Positions 25,401 to 37,802 of a stretch of DNA of 64,000 nucleotides are shown here, piece after piece. The notes under the pieces are model-generated. The model saw nothing but the letters and a program-made list of their open reading frames with translations, did no database searches and was not told the origin of the DNA. The DNA is from Acanthaster planci (Eukaryota; Echinodermata; Asteroidea; Valvatida; Acanthasteridae), in assembly GCF_001949145.1 (NCBI RefSeq), contig NW_019091358.1:1453119-1517118 (forward strand), given 5' to 3'. How positions within the stretch are numbered: the first letter of the stretch is position 1; every line of letters begins with the position of its first letter. Position numbers and translations under genes: made by a program.

Positions 25401-27286
25401 TGATTAAACTTTAACCTAATTAGATCATTTGACAGGGAGGCAGGTTTGCAGAATTTATTTTGGACCACTGTTACTTTACATGAGGTTTAACACCTCATAC
25501 TTTGAATTGGGATCCTAACGGGTTTAGAATGTACAGGGATCATCTGTCAATTACATGGACCTACTAGGCAAAACTTTTCTCATTACCGAGTACCTGTATA
25601 TGTATTTCGCTTTGCAAAAGAATGTAGCTAGCCTGAATTACTCTTTTGCATGTAACCTTCAGCTGATGCAGATAGTTTCTTCACATTGACAAAACACACT
25701 AAAGACCTGCTCTTACTGCATGTCTGAAATTCTCTTTGGGGTCTTTCAAGTTAAAATAAAAACTTTATATTTTTTAAGGGGGGGGGCTTGGGGGAACACC
25801 ATGTGATACCATAAGGGGCGATGGTCATGATACAGATGTACAATGTAATATACATCACATATACTTCAGTGTCTTATGTCATATACTTTAGTTGTTGGTA
25901 AGTCCAAGAAATTTGTTTTTGTCTCTTGAGTTTGCTCACCACAAAAAAGTGGGGGCAGGAGATTTGATAGCCCATTCCCCACCTCAAAAAGTAGGGGGGG
26001 GGGGCTAATGTACCCCCTCTCCCCCAGGATTTACGCCCACGATGCCAACCAGTACAATGTAAAAGTTGGATCAGTTGCCCTGGAGATTCTCTGCAAAGTG
26101 AAAACTGACATAAATCTAGTGTTTGTCTCTACTACAGTAATGACATCCGAAAGATGAAAGCTGCAAGATTCACAAGTATTGCCATACACCCAACATTTCT
26201 GTATTGAACTGCACTGCAGGCCAATCGTGTCTTCAACACATGGATGGGTGACCCTCCCAAGGTACTTTTGTTGGAGGCCGTCATCAACCAAATAAGGAAG
26301 GATAACTTGCAGGATGTTGTGAAGATGTCTGGACAATATTTACTGCGAGGCTTGGAGGAACTGCAAGTATGAACTCTCATCTTCTGATTCACTTAAATCT
26401 ATCAGTTTAGGCTGTTGAGAGACCTTCAATTGCGGCTTGTGCAAATTCTGTTATGATAGTGCAGTGCATGAACCAGGATCATATTTCCTGGCTTCGCCAA
26501 CAACCGGATTTCACGCTTGTAATCACCAAGCACAAGAAAAATTCTAGATTCTTCTCTGCTGGAAGTAAGCAATTCTTTGGTGAGCCACAATGTACTGCAA
26601 CTGTTACCGTTAATATTTACTGCTATTAATAAATTTATTACTTGCAGTTAGCAGCATGTGCAGTTTCACCTACTTGGCAGTGAGCCAAGTAAAAATATGC
26701 ACACTAATGGTACACAATAACATTCATTAATGCCCAGAACAAAATTGCAGCTGAGACAACTGAATACAGAGAAATTCTGCTGTCAACCACGGCTCTCTGT
26801 TGGGATTTGGACTAACACACTTTTACACACCAACATGCAAGATCCAAGTTTGAGCTCACATTCCAGCCAGTGATATTTTTCACTCCTTTTGTCTTTGGTC
26901 TAATGCCACTAGGCCAGATATCCACACATTCTGTCTAGGGCCAGGGGCGTGGGGACATTCTGTGCTGTTGACTGCACAGACACCGATACAACTCTGAAGA
27001 TCGTGGCAGCAATGAGAAACGGAGGTACCAGTAATAGTCATGCACAAAATCCTTTTTTTTCCCTTATAAAAGGAACTTTATGATTTCAATTAGTAAAGCT
27101 TCTTAAAACTGAGTTGATATCTTACTGTGCTTCCATTTCTGGTTTTTTGCCATTTGTCGTGTATTAGGTGTTCAGATCGGTAACAGTGGGGCTCGATCAC
27201 TTAGATTCCGTCCCGCACTGATATTCCAGCCCAAGCATGTTGCCATTTTGCTTGAGAATCTTGAAGCTACCCTGGAGGCACTGTGA
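16450..27286 (+). CDS. ABAT: 4-aminobutyrate aminotransferase, mitochondrial
   Basis: Fifteen exons: 16450-16552, 17551-17651, 18075-18107, 18744-18861, 19513-19562, 20286-20366, 20943-21035, 21920-21979, 22635-22698, 23803-23951, 24493-24630, 25133-25300, 26220-26366, 26913-27024, 27168-27286. All join in phase to 511 residues (human about 500). This PLP enzyme transfers the GABA amino group to 2-oxoglutarate, feeding the GABA shunt. Residues 1-34 ([20 protein letters not shown]...) are Arg-rich, as in a mitochondrial presequence. Visible key residues: Cys176 and Cys179 (MMCGACS, the 2Fe-2S pair known in pig enzyme), Phe229 and Arg232 (FHGRT), Glu305 and Glu310, Asp338 and Gln341 (LDEVQTG), and PLP lysine Lys369 (FSKKM). 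Differences from mammals: VEA for VEP, and QTGCLATG for QTGGGCTG. The exon before 16450 is probably UTR, with an acceptor TTTTACAG at 16410. Confidence 0.96.
23442..23655 (+). repeat. Dispersed repeat family C, copy 1 (ABAT intron 9)
   Basis: It shares ordered landmarks with 54963-55160 and 61688-61890: GAGCAGAAG, TTGAAAAG, GTTCATTTTGTTG, GATGTGACCG, GCATTTCACA, GCTAAGAAAAT-like sequence and GCGCCCTCTCTTG. The three copies are in the same orientation and diverged. No ORF and no tRNA-like head, so the class is unknown. Confidence 0.65.
25765..26050 (+). repeat. Dispersed poly-G repeat family A, copy 3 (ABAT intron 12)
   Basis: The left G-run with ACACCATGTGATACCATA and the right end (TTTGCTCACCACAAAAAAGT, GATAGCCCATTCCCC, G-run, GGATTTACGCCCACGATG) match copies 1 and 2 in order. 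Confidence 0.68.
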
Positions 27287-27451
27287 AGACTGAATAACCA
27301 TAGCAACACCAGAAAAGCATGTCAACTCAAGAGTGCTCTCCTTGCCTCCGTGACAGCAAGATTTGTTGTACTATTTCGAAGTCACATGTATAACTGAACT
27401 CGAATCGTGTATGGCTTGCAGAATTAAATTCAGCTTGCAGGTTAAATTCTA

Positions 27452-27457
27452 AATAAA
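27452..27457 (+). terminator. ABAT polyadenylation signal (AATAAA)
   Basis: First canonical AATAAA after the ABAT stop, 166 bp downstream. This is a usual distance, and no other gene lies between. Confidence 0.6.
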
Positions 27458-28784
27458 TATAAATATAGGCATTCAAACATGAAGGGTGAGAAGTTTTTGT
27501 ACCATAGAGTCCTTAATTACGAACTAACAATGATCACTATGCACTTGTGCAATTAGTGTGCATACATGCATTACAGATTATACAACAATATCAACAGTGT
27601 TATTGATTCAAAGATGGGGCAAAAGTGCCTTGACGTGCTGGAATAGGGAAAGAGCGGTGTTGCCAAATTGTAGCACTTTCAATTTCCCCAAGTAACAACT
27701 GTCCTCATGATGAAGCATTCATTATTTTGCCCTTACTACAAAACCTTCACGCGAGGCAACACTTGGAAACAAGTAACATATAGGTGTTGTCTTCCATGCA
27801 GCTGCCAAGACAACCTACCCGTCGCTGATTGTGTTGCCAAAACCCTAAACCCCATTAATCTTGGACTTCTCAAACACTGCATTGTGACAACTCTTCAAAA
27901 ATGAACCACGATCCCAAATCTAACAACTACTATGTAATTAATTTCATTCCAATTGTGTATACAAGGTACTTATTTTGCAATTAATGTTCTCAGAATTGTT
28001 AACACAAAACTCGATAGCTTTTGCTGTGCAGTTTGTAGTCATTTCATCAGATTGGTTCTTGTTAAAGATATGTGGAGAGTGTGGATCATATTTTACAGTA
28101 ATTTTCTGTACTGTAGCATAAAATTGAGGAAATAATAATCTTATTGGAGCTTACAATTCTCTCTGTGCATGCCATCAAATACCCTTTCAGGGTCGGGGGA
28201 AAAAACAGAGGCCTGCCATTTGTACATGTATAGTCCCATGGCATGCAGTGACTCACAACTGTATTTACACTCTTACATGATTTGGGAAAGTCAGCAGCTC
28301 CAACCTCTCCTTGCCTAGTTCCAAGACTCCTCCTTTCCATCTCGTAAAATGACCGAACGGGGGAACAGCTTGCCTTGACCATACATGGATGACATAGCGG
28401 TCTTGAAATTACAGACGAGTCTGACAGTGGCTGCAGCCGCGACCAATAGAGTCATGTGCGATATCAAGCCGTAGCCCAAGCCATGATTTGGACATAGCCC
28501 TTCACTGGTGAGGGTGCATTGATTCCTTGCGAAAATGGCGGAATGATGCAGGGGCGTGTTTTAGCGACCATGGCAAGGAGCGTGTTTCTGCTTTGAAAGT
28601 TGGTTGGGCATTTTTGTGACTTTGGTGAGGCCCTTTTGACGTCGTCGTTCCACCCAAATGAGGACTTGAAGTTTCAATGCTAGATCAAAATGACGGAAAG
28701 GCGCACATAATTTTGGTGTCACCTCCAAGGTAAGTGAATGATGTACATGTATCCCTAATTTGTTTTTGCAGGCAGCAATTCAAA

Positions 28785-28967
28785 ATGGATCGTTGCTACT
28801 ATAACTACGACGAGAGAAAGGAACAGTAAGCGATTTTGATGTTCGTCAACAATGTTGCCTGCTACCGGAAGTTTGTTCCTGTCAGATAACACAACTGTTT
28901 ATTACCTGGTTATTGCTGTTATGTCACAAGCATGTCTCTGGGCAGGGTTAACGGAAACACACCCAAG
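28785..28967 (+). other. Candidate short coding exons of an unrecognised plus-strand transcript
   Basis: A possible UTR exon ends at 28729 before GTAAGT. The next begins at 28772 after TTTGTTTTTGCAG, contains ATG at 28785 (MDRCYYNYDERKE) and ends at 28825 before GTAAGC. A third candidate, 28931-28967, joins in frame (HMSLGRVNGNTPK) and ends before GTGGGT. The splice sites are good but the exons are short and match no family I know. It could be a non-coding RNA antisense to the 3' side of TRMT61B, or chance. Confidence 0.27.
28898..28903 (-). terminator. Possible TRMT61B polyadenylation signal
   Basis: AATAAA on the minus strand, downstream of the TRMT61B stop at 29267. Position is plausible; use is not proven. 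Confidence 0.35.
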
Positions 28968-29266
28968 GTGGGTTGGCAAAACATTAATGTCCTTCAACCG
29001 ACTTCAAGCCAAACAGTGCCAGTAAGGAAATCCAGGCTTACCCTGGGTGATGCCACAACTGTGGTCGCACCGCACTCATATACGTACTCTCAAATTTGAA
29101 CGCGTGCATACTTTGGCAACTTGGAACGCCCTATTAGTCAAAATGGAATACGTAATGCCTGCACATTCCGCCTATGATCTTGGTGCTGTTACGGTATTGC
29201 ATTTAATCCTGGTCGCCGCTCGAGCCTTTCTGCATACTGGAAAGTTTACCTTGCCGAATCCGTACT

Positions 29267-32200
29267 TCAGATCTTGTAGGCCGATGACGCACTGTCAATC
29301 TTCCGGATTTTGACGAGGAAGGCTGAGTGTGCAGCCTGTACATTGTGCGGTCTCGCTAAGTACTTCAGTGAGTGGTCTTGTATGTAGGAAGTGGAGACGT
29401 CCTCTGAGTTCTCGGCAACTGAGAATGAAACGTTTCAGACAACTTCTGAGTGGCATGGCAAGAACTTGTAACATTTTAAGCTTGATCTCCATACAGCTGC
29501 GATGGTCTCCTTTGTTGCGGCACAGTCCCTGACAATACTAAATAATTGTTTCAAAACACGGTTTCAAGGGGGCGCGAGCATGGATGTAAACATGCTGGCG
29601 AAGTTGGTCTTCGTGCAACTTTGCCAAACTGCTTCTTCGAGTTGTGAGGGTAAGCCCACGATGAATGGATGATTTAGTTGAATCATTAATGAGCCCACAC
29701 AAAGGCATACCACATCTGTGCATGCAATTTATGCAGGTAAAAATGTCCATTGTCTTTCATTAAGAAGTCAGATAGCAGTACTACTAATGACAGCCACCCG
29801 ATACACTTAGTTTGGAAAGTAAAGCCGTGTCCGACTCAGGTGTGACATGGCTATGAATTCAGTCCTTGCCCCTGAGGCACTATGGTGAATAGCCACAGCC
29901 GCAGGTAAAGATGCCCATTTTGGACATGGCTTAGCATCTCACCTTGCTCTTCTGACTCACTGTCCGAGCCCATGCTGAGGGCTGGTTCCCCTAGGGAGAC
30001 ACCACTGTGGCGTTTGGCCTGGTGCACGAGCCACACCTTGTGGGTGACCTCCAGTGTCTTCTCAATGGTAAGTGGTAGGCCGTGGACGCGCAGGTATTCG
30101 GCCACCTGAACTATCTGTCAAAATCACAACGCACATACACGTCGCTCAGTCCGAGCAACAATGCTCCCAACTCTCATTTTAACAGATCCTTCAAATACAC
30201 TCAGAGGTTTGGCAGGACTTTGCAAGGGCAAGGACAGAAATACCAAGCTCAAAGGCTTTGAGGATCCCAAGCATAAATGCCAGGCAGCTGAGGGTCAAGG
30301 AGGGGACACTGGAGAGCGTTCTGGTTTTCCGATTTGGATATTTCAAACACCACGTCAATAACAACAAAAAAGTTGACATAATCTCATTGAAAGTGTAAAG
30401 AGAGAAGATTTTGAAGCATCTGGAGAGTTAGGGTTTGACTCTGCTATAGTTCAGAAATTAGAAAACAGACACTGTAAAAAGGAACGCGTCATTCTCATCT
30501 CTCCTGCAAATCAAAGACAAATTGACAAACCTGTGTTATATTAGCGATATACAGAGCAGCAGTCTTTCCTGATTTGAGTCGGGCGGCCAACGTAGGCAAG
30601 GCATCACATGGTCTCTCCATGTCAATGACTGCTCCATCCACCAACAATGCCGGGTCGAAATCTTTGTCACAGCTCTGTAATTTGCCTTAAAAAGTCACAA
30701 ATAACACAAGGCAGAAACATGAAAAAACAAAAAAACTAATACCTTGATGACATCCTGAAAGGCCATGGACAAACACCACCTAGCAAGCCAAGCATCTGAC
30801 ACACTGCTTGCAGAGCAAATTATCTTCAAGAGAGTATTTTTTTTATCACACACCTGAATGAAAGCAAACGTTTTCCGGCCAGGGTTGGTGGGGATGGCTG
30901 ATGTTCCAGGATGACACCCACTTTTTCACATTCTTGATGGCTCTCTTCACGTGCTCAGGCCTAGCATCAAAGGTGTGCACACATCCTTCTGGGCCAACTG
31001 CGAAAAATGGACAAAGTAACACTGCATGAGGCCAAAGATATGGCATTACCAGCTTTTGGGCACCAGCCTAACCTCTGTCATGGTTACCAGTCAGTCAACC
31101 AACATGAACGTACAAAGCCTATATGAAGAGGGTTCATATCAGGACGTTACATGTACACCAATAGTTTATAATCTGTCAATGCTCTCGGTTATGTAGTGTT
31201 AATTTGTGTACATGGACATATAGGTTTTGCAATACGAAACTACTACAAGTTTAGAACGATATGAAAAGTTCCTCCATGTGCCACATTAAGTGGGTGCCTA
31301 AACTTAAGCAATCACTGCATTAATCCACTGGTTTCTGTACAACCCCCCCCCAGAAAATTTCCCTGCTTATTTATTTACTCTCAATACTGCTGATTTTTTT
31401 CCGGATTTACCAGTGAAAAAATGTAACATACATGTACACATACATGAAAAAGCGGCACTCTGATGAATAATCCTGAATATCGGAGATTCAGTTGCGTACT
31501 GGTACCAACTCTTGGATCCCCATTCTCACAATGAGTTGTGGGGACAGGATTAATCGGACACTTGGCATTTCATTCATTCTGCACATCAGTGATTACGGTA
31601 TCTCCCGATTTAAGTCAGGTCATATTACCGTAATGCCTTTGGTTGCAACCAATTAGACCAGAATGTGAAAAGTGCTGTGCTTCCAACTTTCCATTAAACT
31701 AACGGTGCCAAACAGAGTCCATAAACATAAGATACATGTATGGTGCTAGTGGGCTAGTTGTACACACCTGCTCTGGACAGAAAGAGTGTCATTGCGCCGG
31801 AGCCAGTGCCTGCCTCAAGAATGACATCCCCCGGGCTGGCATCGATCATCATCAGCATGGTACAGCAATCCTGTCGGTCATATCACAGCAATAACAAAAC
31901 CTCATGTTCCTTCACAGATCAGCAGACTTACAGCTTACTGGTGCGATACTCCTACATGTATGCAGGACTTTGCCAAATATGTCATTTCAATGTGGAGGTA
32001 CACAGTGTAATTTGGAGATAACTGATGCAGTAATCAGTTCTTCATACTGTGGGAATTTTCTACACTCTTACTTTAAGATATTGGTTGGTACCCAACACTG
32101 AAAATAGGAGCAGCATATCACAGGTCTTTTGTCCAAGTTACACGTACTTCAGATTTTCAATTCACATCTAAGACAATGATAAATATAAAGGGCGTTTTTT

Positions 32201-34437
32201 TCATCTCCAGCTCCAAAATAGAAACAGAGTTTAGCAGGCAGTTAGTTTCCATTTAAGGTATACACTGACCTTTGGATAGGATATGACTGGTGTGCGCTTC
32301 ATGTACAGTACAAACTCCTCCAGGGACGGTCTGCGGATCAAGACGTCTATGCCCAAGTCTGTTGTGAAGGTCTTCCCTGCTGGATGGCCCACTACATCAG
32401 CATGCGAGATGGTGCCAAATTTGGAGCAGAAGTCCGTACCAGCACTCAGTTTGAACATTCTGGTCATGATTTGGGAAAGCATAGGGCACATTTGAGCGAT
32501 GGCAGGTTGTTCACCACCGGTAGATTTTGCCTGGTATCCAGGATGTATTCTGTGCACAGGTTACCAGGGAGAATCCACCGCTGGAGGATAGAAAGTCAAC
32601 AGATGGTCGTCGCTCAAACATGCCCATAAGTGTCAGCATAGTCAAGATTGACCTTTTTCAGGGAGACTGGGAACACGACTAAGGCTTAGAGAACCAAGAC
32701 CAAAATTCTGAGCTTAAAGTCTCTTGACCGAGCCTAAAACGTTTTTGCAAGGCTGAGATCTTCAAAATCTATCATTAAAACTGAAGGGACCATGCAATAC
32801 ACTTATTTTACTACAATCCATAAAACTGCACCTTTGCAGTTCCATTTTCAAGTTTTGTAATGCTATTTAAATCTACAGTTTTGAGTTTTTAGGTTTTAAT
32901 GCCAATGAAAATTATCTGACTATTCAAGAGCAAAGCTGTGACAACTCAATCTCAATGTTGCACTGTTTGTGCAAAAAAACCTGCTAGAATTTTTTCTGTT
33001 ACGCTGTTTTGAAGTTCCATTTTCTCTGGCAATTTTTTGTTGCGTAAATTAAGTACATGGTAATATGACAGCCAGAAACCTTTATCAGAGATGTTTTCAA
33101 ACAGCAAGTTTAAGATTAACAGAAACTCAATAGCATTGTCCATTATTTACATCAAGTGCCCTCACTTGTCTGGAGTGCTTGAACAATTTTTAGTGTATTC
33201 TTTGAAACATTCCAAAAAGGTTTTCAAACAGTTTTCTACACTGAAGAAAAGTATAAATACCGAGAGGTCATCTGTCTGTTTGCCAACAGAACAGAGGGCA
33301 TTTTTCGCATTCTTTTGTACATTCTTTTTTGCAAAATTGCGAAAAGCCAATAAATATTCACAAGAAGTGAATTTCTGAAACATTCACTATGTATCCTTTG
33401 AATATTTGTAAAACAATAGGGCTTGTATTTTTACATGTACATGTACATGTACCAATCCAACTGGCATTCCAGCAAACTTCCTGCAACTTGTCATCTGAAA
33501 ATGCAAACCTGTAGAGATACTCATGCCGCTTGAAGTTCTCCTTGACAGCAAGCACCATCTCCCCGTCTACCATTGGAGGATCACTTCCTAATTTGAAAGG
33601 CTTGCTCAGATCCACTCTGCCTTCGTCCAGGCCTCTCAAGTGGTCATCCGATGCAGCCCTGTTTAATTCAAGTCTGGTAACTCCATCTTCGTCCTTGGGA
33701 GCGCTAGACTCCGATTCAGATTCAACAGTGTCTTCATTCCGATCCTGGCCACTACTTGATCCTTCGTGGCCAGGGCTGGAACCCAGCATTTGGTCCAGCC
33801 TCTCAGTGGGTGAAAGGCTCCGCCTCCTTGGAAGAAGCCCCTGCCTCCTCGCTTCTAAGTAACTTAGCCCTTCCACTGTCCTTGTTTTCTCATCAGCACT
33901 CTCATGTCCATTATTGCAGGTCTCCATGAAGTTTCTACTTTGAAAATACCAAGGCCACCTACCTGTAGATAGAATTCTCCTCAAAGAATATTGCTGATAG
34001 GAGTTGCTGACAAAACACCGATAATTAAGAATAGCCCGCAAATCTACTCTCTTGAAGTCCTGTCTTATTTGAGGTAGCATTGAAATATCCCCTCTTAAAA
34101 GCCGGGTTCTCGAAGGCATCTTGACTTTGCGTGGCTCCAGTCTTGTCACAGGCCTGGAGAGGAAAAGACATTGTCGGTATAACCTCTGGCTGACCTTCTG
34201 ACAGTTTCTGTGAGGGCTGGCACCTGCGACTGCTTGCATGATTCCAACGAGGAGTGAAGGTTGCAGCAGAAAAGGTCGGTCCATCATGAAAACGATCTGT
34301 GAAGAAAAAAATGGGAATAAGTTCTTCTTCGACTTCCATGGACGACTGCCAGAACCAAATCTCAAGGCGGTCCTTGTGCTTAAGCCAATCTGAGCACAGT
34401 CCAAGCGGTTTGCAAACTGCTTGAAAACACAGTTCAT
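29267..34437 (-). CDS. TRMT61B: tRNA (adenine-58-N1)-methyltransferase, mitochondrial
   Basis: Minus-strand exons are 34437-33509, 32459-32270, 31870-31768, 30997-30854, 30685-30531, 30114-29943 and 29418-29267 (TGA). All have GT-AG borders with matching phases, giving 614 residues (human about 477). The TRM61-type N-terminal beta domain runs from about 270 to 373 (FKLGSDPPMVDGEMVLAVKE, FGTISHADVVG, RRPSLEEFVLYMKRTPVISY). SAM motif I is VILEAGTGSGAMTLFLSRA (389-407), then an acidic-ligand strand (HTFDARPEHVK), DGAVIDME, ALYIANITQ and the C-terminal YLARPHNVQAAHSAFLVKIRK, matching human VARP...HTAFLVKLRK. The family methylates A58 of mitochondrial tRNAs and sites in mitochondrial rRNA. The N-terminal 260 residues are poorly conserved and Ser/Glu-rich at about 200-250. 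The first ATG is chosen; a later one (for example residue 51, 107 or 120) is possible. Confidence 0.94.
33433..33452. repeat. ACATGT microsatellite in TRMT61B intron 1
   Basis: A run of three and a third copies of ACATGT. It is self-complementary and could form a hairpin. Shorter ACATGTAC pieces occur across the window. Confidence 0.85.
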
Positions 34438-35040
34438 CGTTAATGGTCCTTATTCATAAGTTGGCTACATCGAAAAAGTGAGGTTTTGAGCTTGAAAGCA
34501 TCAATGAAAGAATAAATGAAATTCCTGTAAAATTATTACCTGTCTACTCTGAGGAATAGTTTCATGGTGCTTTGCAACAGATTTGGAAAACATTTGAAAC
34601 GGAGGTTTTGAACTCACACACATTCTTCATAGTCTGATACCATCCCATTCAACCCTTTAATAATTCATAAAACAGATTCAATTAATGAGATCAAAAATGG
34701 CCTCCTTGAGAAGAAAGTCCACTTCATATACCAAGTGTTTAGGAAAGCAACATTGTATGATTTGCTAAAATCTGAAGCAAAGATTGAGGCAGAGGAAATT
34801 TGACCATGAACTAGTCCACATATACTTTAAGCTGTTGGAACCCTCACAGCGAGTGAACATGCAAAGGGAGTATTTCGACTTTAAGGTCCCTTTTTAATAC
34901 CATCTTCATCTGGTTGCAAGCTTACATGTCTCTGTGAATGGAATGCAGATCTAGTGCAAATTGAAATCTTTGACTTAAAAAATTCTCCAGAGCCAAAGAT
35001 TACATCACAATTATGCAGGTTTTTGTGTCAGTGACCCAAC

Positions 35041-35275
35041 AACGGATCTAGTGGCCTAGCTAAGATTTTACTGGGGGGGCAGATAAGCGGCACCAGCATG
35101 TTATGGGGTGCACAGCTTTCAAAGGTGTGGTTTTTTGGGGCAAGTTCTTGTTAGCCTTGTTCAATATCCATCTGTTATTTTTGGGAAGGAGGGGGGGGGC
35201 ACCTGGGGAGGCACAGGGAAATTGTGGAGGCACGTGCCCCCTAGCCCCTCGTGGCTACACCACTTGACAGACCAC
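35041..35275. mobile_element. MITE-like G-rich element with GTGGCCTAGCTA-type ends
   Basis: The left end reads AGTGGCCTAGCTAAGATTT and is followed by a G-run. The right end reads GTGCCCCCTAGCCCCTCGTG then GCTACACCACT, an imperfect inverse. Inner G- and C-runs pair as well. Ends are approximate. Confidence 0.45.
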
Positions 35276-37568
35276 TGATTGCAGTCTGGATCTGCACGGA
35301 TCAAACTGGCCCTCACACAATGATGCAAGCAGCCAAGAAAATGGCCAAAATGTTGACATTTAAGGTACAGACTACAGTAGTAGTAGTAGGTATATTCTGT
35401 GATCTCTCCACTTGTGCCGACTAGGCCGGTTAGGTATAGTAGGTCTAATTTAACATGTTTAACTTCCAAACTACGGAGTAATTTAGGCCTTTTTCTGGAC
35501 TTCCCCATATGTACAATGTTGGCTGATGGCTGCCATGTTCAATGTCAAAGCTTGATGGCCCGAATGGCTGCGACATCGTGTTATGCAAACCTGTTGCTCA
35601 TGAGCAGCCTAAACGGGCACGACAGCTCACAATAAAAGTTCTTTATTTTAAGGGTACCGATACTGACATTAAACGGGTACCGTACAGGTACCTGGTTTCA
35701 TAAATACCTGTAAATGCACACCCCTACACGGCCGTTTTTGTCAGTGAAATGGACTCATCGGCATGTCCTGCTCACGGGAGCAGATTCTGTTGGCTGAGTC
35801 CATGGGATGCATGCAATCAATTTGAGATATACGAGAAACAGCCAAGAACAGCACAAAACAGCCAAACAACACGGTTAACAATGCACAGTTCATCTTGTGC
35901 TCAGTGGGGCCAGAGAAAGACCTAAATTTCTCAAAAAGTTGGAAGTGATAGTAGGCCTTGGCCTACTCAAACATTTAATCCGTTTGGCACAAGCAGAAAG
36001 ATCCTAAAAATACATGATAGTATTTTGGCCATTTTCTAGGCTACTTGCATCGTTGTAATTGTATGACTCTGCCAAAATTTTGGCACATGGATGTGTGGCC
36101 AATGACAACATAACAGAATGGGCCATGGTTGACAGCCCAGCAGGCAATACAATAACCTTGGGCCAACTTCATAGGAAGTTCATAAATTTTTCAACTACTT
36201 TTTTTCTGTTGTCTTTTTGAAGTGATCTTGGAGAGGATGTCATAAGAAACATTTTGATATAAGTTTGGATTTCATCGAACTCTGTAAAGCAAAGAAATAC
36301 TTATTTAAAACAGGAATATTTTGAGATAATGGAGTGCAAACTGTGATTTTTGTACACAAAAATAAGAGTGGATTTTGACTGAAAAGCTGAAAATTCACAT
36401 TTCCATAAAATGTTTGTTCTCATACATGCCTTATTTCAATGAATTAAATGCTGGCTTCGCTTCAAATCTCACAAATTTTGAAATTGGAAATTAAATAGAG
36501 GGGCTAAAGTGAGTGGAAAAAGACACATATTAATCACAATTTTCTATTTAAGAAAATGAGTTTCCAAATAAACAGCACCTTTGCTCATTTATGCATGTCC
36601 CTACATAGAGCTACCTCAGCGCTTAAGGCATGCGATAGTGCATAAAGCAAGATTAGGCCTACCGGCCCAAACTCCATGCGATTGCCATGCTAACAACACA
36701 ACTGCTAAACATCGGTCAAAATCAACATATATCACACACAGTATAGAGTACCAAAGTGAATACATCACGCGCACAATTGGTAAGGCATGAGCGTGTGAAC
36801 CAGCGTGTGAACCAACAGGCGAACATACTCCATTCGTTTGCACTGCACTTTCTGGTTCACAGTGACGTCACACTTCGGTAGCCCTAACCTTATTTTATTA
36901 AGCTCAAGCAAGGTTTCTTACACTTAACACTATTAAACACTTAAGTTAACAGCAAATTTTCTGCTAAGCAGCTCTCTATGAAATTGGCCCCGGCTGACCA
37001 TACTCACAATGCTAAGCTGGAGTAACTCCTGTACTTATGACACCTCAGAATGGTGATGGTACGATGCAAATGCTTGCCTAAACCCAAGCTTTCAAACATC
37101 TCCAATGAGTAAAACCTTGCTCCCTCGAGTAGTGCGTTCCTACTTCGTTTTTCCTCAGTCCTCCAGTCATGCCAGTTCATTATTTTGTACATGTACCCTC
37201 CGCACTCGCGCTCCCATGTGCTGCTGCAACCTTTTACAGCGCCCTCACGAGATGATTTTGAAACAAGTCGTCTTTTTCGGATGTTAAGAGTTTTATATAA
37301 CGTTGGCGGTTTTCTAAGAAAGGCGGCTTCATGTCCGTCTTAAGCTTCGTGTCTAAAATCGATCCCCGAATGTATTTCCATATTGTTCATATTAAATAGA
37401 AGCACTTCATTATTTTACTCTTTCGGGCACACAGTTGCATGTTACGATTGCACAGTCTAACGTTTCGAGCTGACAACGTCAAAGTTAGAGGTTGAAAAGC
37501 AGGCGAAACCTGTGACGGTGGTAAAGCCTTGGATCGGAAAACTCTCCGTGCATTATAACTGACTTCGT

Positions 37569-37802
37569 GAGGGCCGGATCCAGGGACAATTTTTCGTGGG
37601 GGGATAAATTGTCCGGATCCAAAAGTTTGGAAAGTGTTCCAAGTAACCTTTAATGGCTTTTCTGGGAGAATGTATGATGGATTTTGTACATGCTTTGAAG
37701 AGAAATGAAATGAAATTGGCCCCCTTTTGGTGGTGGTGGGGAGTGGGGCTGGAGGTGGTGGTGGGGATATCGCTCGTTAATTGAGGCCCTGGATCCGCCC
37801 TC
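37569..37802. mobile_element. MITE-like element with GAGGGCCGGATCCAGGG ends
   Basis: The left end GAGGGCCGGATCCAGGG (37569-37585) pairs with the right end GGCCCTGGATCCGCCCTC (37785-37802). A second CCGGATCC lies at 37612-37619. The 234 bp body has no ORF and several GGTGG repeats. Confidence 0.6.

Larger units (their letters stand above)
27287..29266. other. Interval between convergent ABAT and TRMT61B
   Basis: It holds both 3' flanks. A TTTATT at 28898-28903 is an AATAAA on the minus strand, 364 bp past the TRMT61B stop. A possible short spliced plus-strand transcript lies at about 28600-28967. Nothing else recognisable. Confidence 0.55.

Noticed and set aside
28086-28382. 98-residue minus-strand ORF between ABAT and TRMT61B
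   Set aside because: I first tested it as the last TRMT61B exon. The true last exon is 29418-29267, which gives YLARPHNVQAAHSAFLVKIRK in phase, so this ORF has no role.
33530-33862. 110-residue plus-strand ORF
   Set aside because: Shadow of TRMT61B exon 1 on the opposite strand.
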